DNA of 64,000 nucleotides from Phymorhynchus buccinoides (GCA_017654935.2 CM065713.1:12338879-12402878); one strand, 5' to 3'; counted from the first letter of the stretch, positions 37,466-48,197 are shown. Translations and numbers: made by a program. Notes: generated from the sequence alone by a model not told the origin.

Positions 37466-37495
37466 TACACCTGTTCTTGTTCTCCTGCCTGGGAA
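35974..37495 (-). repeat. Array of ~22 copies of the VPS13 exon 5' edge plus splice acceptor
   Basis: Reading on the minus strand, each unit has (GT)n, then TTGTTTTCCCAG, then GCAGGAGAACTAGAACAG, then GTGTGT. The first four units (35974-36600) are about 150 bp and also contain an (AAT)n plus AGCGCT LINE/SINE tail; the rest are 40-60 bp and separated by CA/GT runs of variable length. The 18-nt piece is identical or nearly identical to the start of exon 35861-35973. The apparent long reading frames are artefacts of the repeat. Confidence 0.9.
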
Positions 37496-38025
37496 AATAT
37501 TATTATTATTACTTATTTATTGGGCCATAGACCTTTATTTCGCAGTATCCAGGCAAGACCATTCCGGCTACAGTAGCGGTCCCCGGGGGCAAGCCCCGAC
37601 CGGCACAGCTCCCGCCCTTCATTTACCACTACTTTGATCTATGGCCCCCTGACCCCTAGTTAGAATTTTAAAAGCAGATGTTTTTGAGCTCCCTCTTTCT
37701 CTGTTATATTTACAGTATATATCCTGAACATTTTTTCATTTTTTGTGTGCAGAATACCCCATCAAAAACTTTCCGGGCCCCACAAACCAAAAATATCACA
37801 GACAACATTATCCTAACTTTTTAAAAAGCATGCTAAAAATAAATTAAAAAAGTCTAAGAATTCTGTAGTGTACACTATGACACACACACACACAAATGAT
37901 AGCTAAGAAAAGGAAGCTCATACTATTTCATATAATACTTTTAATACTTAATTAATCTTTGATTAACCAAAATTCCTTTCCAGGCTTACCAGTTTGTTCT
38001 GTGTTGTGTGTTGTTTATGTGTAAC
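37496..38025. other. Non-coding AT-rich stretch with a GC-rich dispersed repeat
   Basis: An ATT run is followed by about 130 bp of GC-rich sequence (ATTGGGCCATAGACC to CTATGGCCCCCTGACC) whose ends are partly complementary (GGGCCATAG / CTATGGCCC), then AT-rich sequence. No exon is recognisable. Confidence 0.5.
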
Positions 38026-38340
38026 ATTATTCAAGGCTAGAAGGCTATGCCACTCTTGGATAGATGTTGATTTGTTTGTATGTCGTCCTCTCCACCATTG
38101 TTGATGTGTACTGTGTGGGTGTATCGCCTTAACATATTCAAGGCTAGAAGGCTATGCCACTCTTGGATAGATGTTGATTTGTTTGTATGTTGTCCTCTCC
38201 ACCATTGTTGATGTGTACTGTGTGGGTGTATCGCCTTAACATATTCAAGGCTAGAAGGCTATGCCACTCTTGGATAGATGTTGATTTGTTTGTATGTCGT
38301 CCTCTCCACCATTGTTGATGTGTACTGTGTGGGTGGAGGG
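38026..38340. repeat. 107-bp tandem repeat, three copies
   Basis: The unit starting TTCAAGGCTAGAAGGCTATG and ending GTATCGCCTTAACATA begins at about 38030, 38137 and 38244, giving a period of 107 bp with almost no differences. The third unit is truncated. No function is apparent. Confidence 0.9.
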
Positions 38341-38995
38341 TCATAAAGGCGAACTTGGCACCTTCTTTTTTGAGAATGATGCTTTGTTTGTCTCCCTTTG
38401 GTTCTGACCCATGCACTGTTAGATGGTTGGTATCGTAATGAACTTTGGTGGAGGGGAGTTAACTAGAAAGTTTTTTTTCCTTTGCTCAATTTCGTTTACT
38501 TAATCAGGCATGGGAATTAGAGAAGACAAAAAAGACTGAAAATTGGGGTCTGGAAGCAGGCATAGGAACAAGGAATAAAAAACAACTGAAAACCGTGTGT
38601 GTTGGGATACAGCCCCCAGAAAATGAAGCTTCTTCTGTTATCTAAGCCTTAAAAACAGTACGAGAGATAAGACTGATATATTTAGTTCATTCTGCATTCA
38701 TTTATAACCAATAACTTCAGTTTTACTCATTGGGCTTCTTTTTTTTTATCTCATAGATGTCCTCTTGGACCATCAAAAAAGCTGAAACTTGCAAAAAAAA
38801 GACTGAAGAGGACCATCCAAAAAGCTGAAATCAGCCAAAAGACTGACAATTCCCATGCCTGTTAATACTTGGTTATGATATTGGTCAGATTTTCTAACTG
38901 GAGGGTTTCATACGTCTTAAAATAATGTTTTGCTTACATGCGTATCTCAAGCAGCAAGTAACATACTGCTATAGCAATGCATTTCACTGTCATGC
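38341..38995. other. Non-coding intron-like sequence
   Basis: AT-rich, with poly-T runs and two local repeats of AAAAGACTGAA-like words. I see no exon, RNA gene or recognisable repeat family. Confidence 0.5.
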
Positions 38996-39178
38996 TACAG
39001 TGGAACCTCTCATAAGACCTTCAAAAATCATCCAAAATGAGGTCTTATAAGGGAGGGGTCTTATAAGGGAGGTAATTTTAAGACTTACACGGAAGGGCAA
39101 TGTCTCAGAGAAGTAGGTATCATACGGGAGGTGGTCTTAAGTTATAATGGGAGGTCTTATAAGGGAGGTTCCACTGTA
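38996..39178. mobile_element. Tc1/mariner (pogo/Tigger)-type MITE
   Basis: It starts CAGTGGAACCTC and ends GAGGTTCCACTG, flanked on both sides by TA. Such inverted ends and a TA target duplication are typical of pogo/Tigger-like elements. The 179-bp interior has further GTCTTATAAGGGAGG repeats and no ORF. A decayed end of the same family is near 59035-59072. Confidence 0.8.
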
Positions 39179-39376
39179 CTTGCAAAATGCAACAACAAAC
39201 GTAAGAAAAAATGCAAAAAAACAATCAACTAATAAGAAGAGAAAAATTAAAAAAAATTAAAAAAATGTTGCTTAAAAGACTCAACATATTCTGTCTTCTC
39301 TACAATCATACACTGGCAAAAATCGCATGATGAAACATAACAAAATTACAGACTAATGAAGTTAAATAGACCATAA

Positions 39377-39605
39377 CGACGACGAAAATGGTGTTTTACG
39401 ACCTCTTGGTCTGAATCACACACATGGGACATTTATAAATACAAATATGGTGGGAACAATACTGGAGGCAATGCCCGGAGGCAGTACGAAATCAGTAAAG
39501 TCCTGATTTTTTTAATTAATACAGATAGGTGTAGCGGTAACCACACCTCGGTTAAACCTCATCGGCTATGGCACCGCTACAAGTATTTAATATTGATTTT
39601 AAAAA
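39377..39605. repeat. 229-bp cassette inside the 36-bp satellite, copy 1
   Basis: Runs from CGACGACGAAAATGG to TTGATTTTAAAAA. It contains GTAGCGGT and its complement ACCGCTAC about 40 bp apart. It is nearly identical to 41226-41453, 1,849 bp further on, so cassette plus satellite may form one higher-order unit. Confidence 0.8.
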
Positions 39606-41225
39606 TGGACCATAACAAAATTACAGACTAATGAAGTTAAATGGAACATAACAAAATTACAGACTCATGAAGTTAAATGGAACATAACAAACTTATAGGA
39701 CTGATGAAGTTAAATGGAACATAACAAAATTACAGACTAATGAAGTTAAATGGAACATAACAAAATTACAGACTCATGAAGTTAAATGGAACATAACAAA
39801 CTTATAGACTAATGAAGTTAAATGGAACATAACAAAATTACAGACTCATGAAGTTAAATGGAACATAACAAATTTAAAGACTAAGGAATTTAAATGGAAC
39901 ATAAAAATAAAGACTAATGAAGTTAAATGGAACATAACAAATTTAAAGACTAATGAAGTTAAATGGAACATAAAATTACAGACTAATGAAGTTAAATGGA
40001 ACATAACAAAATTACAGACTAATGAAGTTAAATGGAACATAACAAACTTATAGACTAATGAATTTAAATGGAACATAACAAACTTACAGACTAATGAAGT
40101 TAAATGGAACATAACAAACTTTACAGACTATGAAGTTAAATGGAAGTTAAATGGAACATAACAAACTTATAGACTAATGAAGTTAAATGGAACATAACAA
40201 ACTTATAGACTAATGAAGTTAAATGGAACATAACAAACTTATAGACTGATGAAGTTAAATGGAACATAACAAACTTATAGACTGATGAAGTTAAATGGAA
40301 CATAACAAACTTATAGGACTGATGAAGTTAAATAGAACATAACAAACTTATAGACTAATGAAGTTAAATGGAACATAACAAACTTATAGACTAATGAAGT
40401 TAAATGGAACATAACAAAATTAAAGACTAATGAAGTTAAATGGAACATAACAAAATTACAGACTAATGAAGTTAAATGGAACATAACAAAATTACAGACT
40501 AATGAAGTTAAATGGAACATAACAAAATTAAAGACTAATGAAGTTAAATGGAACATAACAAATTTAAAGACTAATGAACTTAAATGGAACATAAAAATAA
40601 AGACTAATGAAGTTAAATGGAACATAACAAATTTAATGACTAATGAATTTAAATGGAACATAAAATTACAGACTAATGAAGTTAAATGGAACATAACAAA
40701 ATTAAAGACTAATGAAGTTAAATGGAACATAACAAATTTAAAGACTAATGAACTTAAATGGAACATAAAATTACAGACTAATGAAGTTAAATGGAACATA
40801 ACAAATTTAAAGACTAATGAAGTTAAATGGAACATAAAATTACAGACTAATGAAGTTAAATTAAACATAAAATTACAGACTAATGAATTTAAATGGAACA
40901 TAACAAAATTACACTCATGAAGTTAAATGGAACATAACAAACTTATAGACTAATGAAGTTAAATGGAACATAACAAAATTACAGACTAATGAAGTTAAAT
41001 GGAACATAACAAAATTACAGACTAATGAAGTTAAATGGAACATAACAAAATTACAGACTAATGAAGTTAAATGGAACATAACAAAATTACAGACTAATGA
41101 AGTTAAATGGAACATAACAAAATTACAGACTAATGAAGTTAAATGGACCATAACAAAATTACAGACTAATGAAGTTAAATGGAACATAACAAACTTATAG
41201 ACTAATGAAGTTAAATGGACCATAA

Positions 41226-41453
41226 CGACGACGAAAATGGTGTTTTGCGTCCTCTTGGTCTGAATCACACACATGGGACATTTATAAATACAAATATGGT
41301 GGGAACAATACTGGAGGCAATGCCCGGAGGCAGTACGAAACCAGTAAAGTCCTGATTTTTTAATTAATACAGATAGGTGTAGCGGTAACCACACCTCGGT
41401 TAAACCTCATCGGCTATGGCACCGCTACAAGTATTTAATATTGATTTTAAAAA
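41226..41453. repeat. 229-bp cassette inside the 36-bp satellite, copy 2
   Basis: This is the second copy of the cassette at 39377-39605, differing at only a few positions (for example TTTGCGTCC for TTTACGACC). Confidence 0.8.
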
Positions 41454-43767
41454 TTACAGACTGATGAAGTTAAATGGAACATAACAAACTTATAGACTAA
41501 TGAAGTTAAATGGACCATAACAAACTTATAGGACTCATGAAGTTAAATGGAACATAAAATTACAGACTAATGAAGTTAAATGGACCATAACAAACTTATA
41601 GACTAATGAAGTTAAATGGAACATAACAAACTTACAGACTAATGAAGTTAAATGGAACATAACAAACTTACAGACTAATGAAGTTAAATGGAACATAACA
41701 AAATTACAGACTAATGAAGTTAAATGGACCATAACAAAATTACAGACTAATGAAGTTAAATGGAACATAACAAACTTACAGACTAATGAAGTTAAATGGA
41801 CCATAAAAATAAAGACTAATGAAGTTAAATGGAACATAACAAACTTACAGACTGATGAAGTTAAATGGAACATAACAAACTTACAGACTCATGAAGTTAA
41901 ATGGAACATAAAATTACAGACTAATGAAGTTAAATGGACCATAACAAACTTACAGACTGATGAAGTTAAATGGAACATAACAAACTTATAGACTCATGAA
42001 GTTAAATGGAACATAACAAACTTACAGACTAATGAAGTTAAATGGAACATAAAATTACAGACTAATGAAGTTAAATGGAACATAACAAACTTACAGACTG
42101 ATGAAGTTAAATGGAACATAACAAACTTACAGACTAATGAAGTTAAATGGAACATAACAAACTTATAGACTGATGAAGTTAAATGGAACATAACAAACTT
42201 ACAGACTGATGAAGTTAAATGGAACATAACAAAATAAAGACTAATGAAGTTAAATGGAACATAACAAACTTACAGACTGATGAAGTTAAATGGAACATAA
42301 CAAACTTACAGACTGATGAAGTTAAATGGAACATAACAAACTTATAGACTCATGAAGTTAAATGGAACATAACAAACTTATAGACTAATGAAGTTAAATG
42401 GAACATAACAAACTTACAGACTAATGAAGTTAAATGGAACATAACAAACTTACAGACTAATGAAGTTAAATGGACCATAAAAATAAAGACTAATGAAGTT
42501 AAATGGAACATAACAAACTTACAGACTAATGAAGTTAAATGGAACATAACAAACTTACAGACTAATGAAGTTAAATGGAACATAACAAACTTATAGACTG
42601 ATGAAGTTAAATGGAACATAACAAACTTATAGACTGATGAAGTTAAATGGAACATAACAAACTTACAGACTGATGAAGTTAAATGGAACATAAAATTACA
42701 GACTAATGAAGTTAAATGGAACATAACAAACTTATAGACTAATGAAGTTAAATAGACCATAACAAAATTACAGACTAATGAAGTTAAATGGACCATAACA
42801 AAATTACAGACTAATGAAGTTAAATGGACCATAACAAACTTATAGACTAATGAAGTTAAATGGAACATAACAAAATTACAGACTAATGAAGTTAAATGGA
42901 ACATAACAAACTTACAGACTAATGAAGTTAAATGGAACATAACAAACTTATAGACTAATGAAGTTAAATGGAACATAACAAACTTACAGACTAATGAAGT
43001 TAAATGGAACATAACAAACTTATAGACTCATGAAGTTAAATGGAACATAAAATTACAGACTAATGAAGTTAAATGGAACATAACAAACTTAAAGACTAAT
43101 GAAGTTAAATGGAACATAACAAATTTAATGACTAATGAATTTAAATGGAACATAAAATTACAGACTAATGAAGTTAAATGGAACATAAAAAATTTAAAGA
43201 CTATGAAGTTAAATGGAACATAAAATTACAGACTAATGAAGTTAAATGGAACATAAAATTACAGACTAATGAAGTTAAATGGAACATAAAAATAAAGACT
43301 AATGAAGTTAAATGGAACATAACAAATTTAATGACTAATGAATTTAAATGGAACATAAAATTACAGACTAATGAAGTTAAATGGAACATAAAAAATTTAA
43401 AGACTATGAAGTTAAATGGAACATAACAAAATTACAGACTAATGAAGTTAAATGGAACATAACAAAATTACAGACTAATGAAGTTAAATGGAACATAACA
43501 AAATTACAGACTCATGAAGTTAAATGGAACATAAAATCACAGACTAATGAAGCTAAATGGAACATAAAATTACAGACTAATGAAGTTAAATGGAACATAA
43601 CACATTTTGAAAATCAGACTGATTAAAAGAAATAGCAGGCAAGGAAAAAAAACAAGAAAACTGTACATGCATGTGGGTGGTTGGGTTTTTTTGGTGTGTT
43701 TTTTACTGTTTTGCATGTTTCTGTTGAAAATGAAACAAGCTCCAAAACCAAGTAAACAAAAAAAATC

Positions 43768-44210
43768 GGTAAAGGTCAAGATGTGCCACCCCCCCCTGCA
43801 TTTCTCGGTTAATTGTATTTTTCCGTTTTTGCCTTTCTTACCATACATAAAGCTGTATTTTAGGAACCTTTTTAGCTAATAACCTTTTTGGAATACTAAC
43901 CCTATCCCTAACCCTAACCCCCACCCTATAAGACGGAAAAACGCAACGAACCACAACTGTGACCTAACCCTACCCCCCACCCTATAAGACGGAAAAACGC
44001 AAGGAACCACAACTGTGACAAATCGCGGTGTACTGCAGTACATAGTGGGGGGGTAGGGGTAGGTTTAGGGCTAGGGTTAGTATTCCAAAAAGGTTATTAG
44101 CTAAAAAGGTTCCTAAAATACAGCTTTATGTATGGTAAGAAAGGCAAAAACGGAAAAATACAATTAACCGAGAAATGTAGGGGGGGGGGTGGCACATCTT
44201 GACCTTTACC
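43768..44210. mobile_element. 443-bp foldback element with telomere-like repeats
   Basis: The arms (43768 to about 43920, and about 44050 to 44210) are inverted copies, starting GGTAAAGGTCAAGATGTGCC and ending in its complement. The 8-bp direct repeat AAAAAATC flanks both ends (43760-43767 and 44211-44218), a probable target duplication. The inner ends of the arms carry CCCTAACCCTAACCC on one side and the complement on the other. The centre has two 50-bp units with CCTATAAGACGGAAAAACGC. No ORF. An 8-bp duplication is usual for hAT elements, but the ends are not a clear hAT match. Confidence 0.8.
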
Positions 44211-44418
44211 AAAAAATCAATAAAGGCAAAAGCAAAACAAAAAAAGTCAACTATGGAAATGAATAAATCCCAAATTGTCACAAAACCATCCAAAAGGCAA
44301 CTGAAATATTACCAGGGAGGCATCAGTCGTTTGAACCTTTAATGTGAACAAGAGTGCAGGGTCACACACACACACACACACACACACTTTTCAACCCACA
44401 TGTATAAACACAAACTCT

Positions 44419-44545
44419 CTTAAAGACCCACCACGTCACGTGTCAAAATCATGGTTTTCATGCGTTTTCCCTCTTATAGCTGGTAAGAAATCTTCCTAGC
44501 ATAAGAGGGAATGTGATACGTGACGTGGTGTTTTTTTAAAGACAC
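44419..44545. mobile_element. Hairpin MITE with CACGTCACGTG ends, copy 1
   Basis: It begins TAAAGACCCACCACGTCACG and ends TACGTGACGTGGTG, with CCCTCTTATAGCTGGTAAG and CTAGCATAAGAGGGA facing each other inside. Related pieces are at 44685-44815, 54567-54630 and 60405-60520. Confidence 0.65.
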
Positions 44546-44684
44546 ACTGACCCGCCACAATTAAGTCCCTAGCTTTTTTCCGGGTAGCTGTGACCCACAT
44601 ATAAATCCCCCCAAATGGAGGCTGCTCTTTAAAACGATGTTTCGTTTTGAATTTGGGGGCATTTGTATGGGAGTCAAACCTGGT

Positions 44685-44815
44685 CAAAACAAGATTTCTT
44701 ACCAGCTATAAGAGGGAAAACATGCAATTTTGACATGTGATGTAGTGGGTCTTAAAGAAATCTTCCTAGCATAAGAGGGAAGTGATACGTGACGTGTGGG
44801 GGGGGGGGGGGTCTT
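44685..44815. mobile_element. Hairpin MITE, rearranged copy 2
   Basis: Has ATTTCTTACCAGCTATAAG and GGGAAAACATGCAATTTTGA in the opposite orientation to copy 1, then CTTCCTAGCATAAGAGGGA in the same orientation, ending in a G run. This arrangement suggests nested or inverted copies. Confidence 0.55.
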
Positions 44816-44944
44816 TAAAATAATAATTTGACAATTATTGCTCAGTGGCATGGTGAGCATCAGCAGGAGCAAGCTGGGTAGCTCAGTCACAACGACAATG
44901 TAGAGGTCACCCCCAACAGCTCCTTGTCCCCCCCCCCAGTGCCG

Positions 44945-45125
44945 AACTCAATATCACCACAGCGCATTTCCCCCCAGCAGAACAATAAAGGAGTGGAATG
45001 AACTACCAACAACAGCAGTGGAAGCAAAAAAACCTGAATGTTTCACAGCCAGGGTCTGGGAGCATCTGCTTGGACACCCGCCCGCTGCCACCTCCATCTC
45101 CGTTGGTCCCATTCTGGGGTCAACG
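44945..45125 (+). pseudogene. LINE ORF2 C-terminal remnant
   Basis: In one plus frame the sequence reads FPPSRTIKEWNELPTTAVEA, then after a few residues an ending rich in Pro and Ser. A segment R.WN.LP..VVEA...F.ARL is characteristic of the C-terminus of non-LTR retrotransposon reverse transcriptase polyproteins. Upstream RT motifs are absent, so this is a 5'-truncated insertion. It is followed by tandem copies of its probable 3' tail. Confidence 0.6.
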
Positions 45126-45164
45126 GACTAACCATCTGACAACCAGTTTCCCTTTCTCACTCTC

Positions 45165-45229
45165 TCTCTCTTATATGCACACCCCCATGTCATCTAAGCT
45201 ATGTAAGCCAATGACATTAAAACAGTTCA

Positions 45230-45276
<47 letters not shown>

Positions 45277-45340
45277 ATGCACACCCCCATGTCATCTAAG
45301 CTATGTAAGCTAATGACATTAAAACAGTTCAGTGTTCAGT

Positions 45341-45376
<36 letters not shown>

Positions 45377-45732
45377 ATGCACACCCCCATGTCATCTAAG
45401 CTATGTAAGCCAATGACATTAAAACAGTTCAGTGTTCAGTGTTCTCTCTCTCTCTCTCTCTTATATATGCACACCCCCATGTCATCTAAGCTATGTAAGC
45501 CAATGACATTAAAACAGTTCACTGTTCAGTGTTCTCTCTCTCTCTCTCTCTCTTATATGCACACCCCCATGTCATCTAAGCTATGTAAGCCAATGACATT
45601 AAAACAGTTCAGTGTTCAGTGTTCTCTCTCTCTCTCTCTTATATGCACACCCCCATGTCATCTAAGCTATGTAAGCCAATGACATTAAAACAGTTCAGTG
45701 TTCAATGTTCTCTCTCTCTCTCTCTCTCTCTC
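45165..45732. repeat. Six tandem 87-102-bp units with (CT)n spacers
   Basis: Each unit has TTATATGCACACCCCCATGT then CATCTAAGCTATGTAAGCC, AATGACATTAAAACAGTTCA, GTGTTCAGTGTT and a (CT)n run of varying length. Units start at about 45171, 45273, 45373, 45463, 45552 and 45639. They directly follow a LINE C-terminal remnant, so the unit is likely the LINE 3' UTR plus microsatellite expanded in tandem. Confidence 0.85.
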
Positions 45733-45979
45733 TTAACCCTTTCGCTGCCAAACCATTTTTCAGCCCAAAAAATACCATTAAACTTACCCGGGTAGAGAAA
45801 ACAAAATCTGCATTATTGTGAATTCCTCTGTGACATGTATAAAATTAGACCTATCCTTACCTCCCAAAAGTAGGAAAATAGGGTCTTCAGATAACAGGCC
45901 CTGATTTGATGCCTTTTTAGTCACATGGGTGTTAAACCATTGTGGTGCAAAAATGCGACATTGGCGGTGAAAGGGTTAA
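45733..45979. mobile_element. piggyBac-type MITE
   Basis: It is bounded by TTAA on both sides, with ends CCCTTTCGCTGCCA and TGGCGGTGAAAGGG. A TTAA target and ends starting CCCTTT are characteristic of piggyBac elements. The 239-bp interior has no ORF. Confidence 0.75.
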
Positions 45980-46303
45980 TATATTCTTCTCTGGCCTACT
46001 TGGCCCTTTCTTCCGGCAAGAGTGGTCGAGCCTCCCCGGTTCCATGGCAAACTCATCAAAGTGATGATCGTGGCCACGCACAGCGTGAAAAAATATCTGT
46101 CAAACTTACTTGGATAAGAAAAGTTGGCGTCTGCAATACTGCGAATCCCCACTGAGACGCATACCCCATAACGCATTTTAATATCTTCCAAAGCTAACAA
46201 GAGAAGGTCATTGGATAACAGATCCTACTTTCATGCCTTTTAGTGACATGGGTGTTAAATCACTGTGGTGCAGAAATGCGACATCGGCGGCAAAAAGGTT
46301 AAG
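45980..46303. mobile_element. Second, diverged piggyBac-type MITE
   Basis: The right half (CATGGGTGTTAAATCACTGT, then GCGACATCGGCGGCAAAAAGG and TTAA) matches the right end of the preceding element. The middle resembles it at AACTTACTTGGATAAGAAAA and GGATAACAGATCCTACTTTC. The left end is not clear. Confidence 0.55.
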
Positions 46304-46380
46304 GGGGAGGGGTGGTGTGGTGGTGGATAATGACAAAAATCAAAGAGGGATAACTCTTATCCAAGGGGCATAACTCTGAC

Positions 46381-46503
46381 CTCCTGTGCGCTGGCGGCAA
46401 CGGCTAAATCTTCCGTGAACAGCAGCATGCGCTGGAGCCCGTCCAGGAAGGAGACCCAGTAGATCTTGGTCTCCTCATCCGCGAAAAACTCATCCATTCC
46501 GTC
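46381..46503 (-). CDS. VPS13A: VPS13A-like exon (YWVSFLDGLQR segment, VAB region end)
   Basis: Exactly 41 codons: DGMDEFFADEETKIYWVSFL then DGLQRMLLFTEDLAVAASAQ and E. The acceptor is CTTTCGCAG and the donor GTCAGA; both ends are phase 0. YWVSFLDGLQR.LLFTED is a hallmark of VPS13 proteins at the end of the VAB (SHR-BD) adaptor-binding region. The exon is intact, with no frameshift. The preceding exon at 48198 ends ...DLIQ in phase 0 and the next at 35861 starts AGELEQ in phase 0. Confidence 0.92.
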
Positions 46504-46667
46504 CTGCGAAAGATCCAACGTAAATATTATAAAAATAAACATAAACAAGATAACATACAAAAAGATCAGATACAAAAAAAACAAGATCGCCAATAACAAT
46601 TTTAAGTACAAATGAAACTATCGTTAATAGATACAACTAAAAATGGTTTTTTTTAAAGTGACTGGCC

Positions 46668-46743
46668 CGCCCATGTCCGAGAATCGCACCGGAACCATTG
46701 GCATGACAGAGACAGACCTCTATGCAATGAGCTAAATCGAGGC
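46668..46743 (-). mobile_element. tRNA-derived SINE head or tRNA pseudogene
   Basis: The minus strand reads GCCTCGATTTAGCTCATTGC at the 5' end, where TAGCTCATTGC resembles box A, and GGTGCGATTCTCGG about 40 bases on, resembling box B (GGTTCGANNCC). The length to ATGGGC is about 75 nt. Mismatches in both boxes argue against a functional tRNA. Confidence 0.55.
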
Positions 46744-46899
46744 TTTTTCGGTGGTGAATGAAGTTTCTTAACTCTGTTTGCCTGTTGTAATACTCTCTAA
46801 ACCCATTAATCTAAAATGTTATCTGTTTGTCATTTGTTTACACATTGTTGTTTTAATTATTTAATTATTCAAATCATTATTGCCTGAAAGCTTGCATAG

Positions 46900-47410
46900 A
46901 CATCTATATACGTGCAAAGTTTGAACAAACCCCAATGTACGGCCCCCTTCCTATTTCTTCCCGAGAAAATACCAACGTTAGAAAGTTTGGAGATTAGACC
47001 ATGGGACGCACACACACACACACAGATACACAACCGAACAACTATCATACTATAGACTCACTTCGTGTTACATTCGTTAACACGAGTGAGCCAGCGAGCC
47101 TTCTATTATTTCCTGAGGAAATGCCAACGTTAAAGTTTGGAGATTAAGACCATGGATGCAACACACACACACACACACACACAACACACAAACACACACA
47201 CACACACATCAACCGGGCAACTATCATAGTTTCTCTACTTACTCACTTCGTGTTAACTTCATTTAACACCAGTGAGAGCCAAGCCCATCTATTTTCCGAT
47301 AAAATGGCCAACGTTAAAGTTTGGGAAATTAGACCCACACACGGCACACACACACTCACAACCCAACCAACCATCATACTATAGACTTACTATACTCCTA
47401 TGTACTTCGT
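46900..47410. repeat. Three tandem units with CA microsatellites
   Basis: Each unit has a GAGAAAATACCAACGTT or GGAAATGCCAACGTT motif, AAAGTTTGGAGATTA, GACCATGG, a (CA)n run, then ACTATCATA...ACTCACTTCGTGTTA and CAGTGAG-type sequence. Units start near 46965, 47115 and 47297. Probably a dispersed-element 3' end expanded with its microsatellite. Confidence 0.65.
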
Positions 47411-47515
47411 AAGTGCCAAAAACAAAAGAAAAAAAGTATACAGCTAAGCTCGCCATCAAAACGCCGTGTCTAACAAGTTGGTTTGTGTGCAACATGCAAC
47501 CCCCACAACGCACGG

Positions 47516-47552
47516 GGGTGGGGGGGGGGGGGGGGGGGGGGGGGCGGGGGCA
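47516..47552. repeat. Poly-G run (~30 G)
   Basis: An almost uninterrupted G run with one T and one C. It could form G-quadruplexes and is likely to be inaccurately counted in the assembly. Confidence 0.9.
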
Positions 47553-47838
47553 CTGTTGAGTCGAGGGATCTTGGTGGCCACTCCTAGATATACATACACA
47601 CAGACACCACACCACACATCTCGTCTCTCTCCACACATCTCTCTCTCTCTCACTACAGACACATTGTGCACCTGTAGGTGCGAAGGTGCTTTTTGAGTGT
47701 TTTTGTTCTTTCCATAGCAGAGTGGAGTACACTTAACACGAAATTCAAGGGACAAAGATTTTTTTCGTACATTTAGCCATTATTTGGAGATCATTTTAGA
47801 AACTGCTGGACTGTGAAGAGGGGGAGTATTGTTGTGTT

Positions 47839-47874
47839 TCACACCAGTTCTCGTTTGCCCAGCGCATTGTCTGC
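47839..47874 (-). pseudogene. VPS13 exon fragment (NALGKRELV), decayed copy
   Basis: The minus strand reads GACAATGCGCTGGGCAAACG then AGAACTGGTGTG, encoding DNALGKRELV before a stop. It matches the middle of the exon at 48198-48294 at roughly 27 of 32 bases. There is no splice site in frame. It is one of several exon-edge copies in introns of this gene. Confidence 0.75.
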
Positions 47875-47929
47875 CCACCCATTCCCCCCACCATCTCTAT
47901 CACAAACACACCAAACCCCTCTTTCTCTC

Positions 47930-48149
47930 CAGGGCTCCCAGGGACCCCCATTTGGGGGTCTATGAAGTACTAAAATTCTAAAGGACCCTCTAAAAGAATG
48001 TGCAGGGGGTCCCAGGGATGCACTAGAAAAATTATTTTTAGCATTCGCAATGCCACTGGGACCCTCTGTCCCCCCGCCTCTAGGACCCTCTATACTGTAA
48101 GTGAAGGAGTCCCTGGGACCCCTTGTTTTGCGGGACGATTGGGAGCCCT

Positions 48150-48150
<1 letters not shown>
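47930..48150. mobile_element. hAT-like MITE, copy 1
   Basis: It opens CAGGGCTCCCAGGGACC and closes GGGAGCCCTG over 221 bp, with no ORF. The CAGGG start suggests a hAT-type element. A copy in opposite orientation lies at 51743-51961. The right flank is (CT)n, so the target duplication cannot be read. Confidence 0.65.
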
Positions 48151-48194
<44 letters not shown>

Positions 48195-48197
48195 TAC

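Larger units (their letters stand above)
39337..43612. repeat. 36-bp AT-rich satellite (4.3 kb)
   Basis: About 105 units of TAACAAACTTACAGACTAAT then GAAGTTAAATGGAACA. Variants replace ACTTACAG by AATTACAG, ACTTATAG or ATTTAAAG; some units lose the first 5-6 bases. Since 36 is a multiple of three, long reading frames (minus strand MFHLTSLVCKFV repeats) stay open, but they have no complexity, no splice context and stops wherever TATAG occurs. Two 229-bp cassettes interrupt it. Confidence 0.95.

Noticed and set aside
36485..37470. Frames rich in CVCVVFPGRRTRTG
   Set aside because: Translation of the (GT)n plus exon-edge repeat in the wrong frames.
40311..43012. Long minus-strand reading frames of MFHLTSLVCNFV repeats
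   Set aside because: They follow only from a 36-bp unit being a multiple of three; the TATAG variants give stops and there is no gene context.
43895..44090. A chromosome end or telomere
   Set aside because: CCCTAA-like repeats are few, degenerate and lie symmetrically within a foldback element with a target duplication.
44945..45682. A host protein with repeated HTPMSSKLCKPMTLKQF
   Set aside because: It is the LINE remnant followed by tandem 3' tail units and (CT)n runs, not a protein repeat.
46668..46743. Functional tRNA gene
   Set aside because: Box A and box B both have mismatches and the arms do not pair well; a SINE head or pseudogene fits better.
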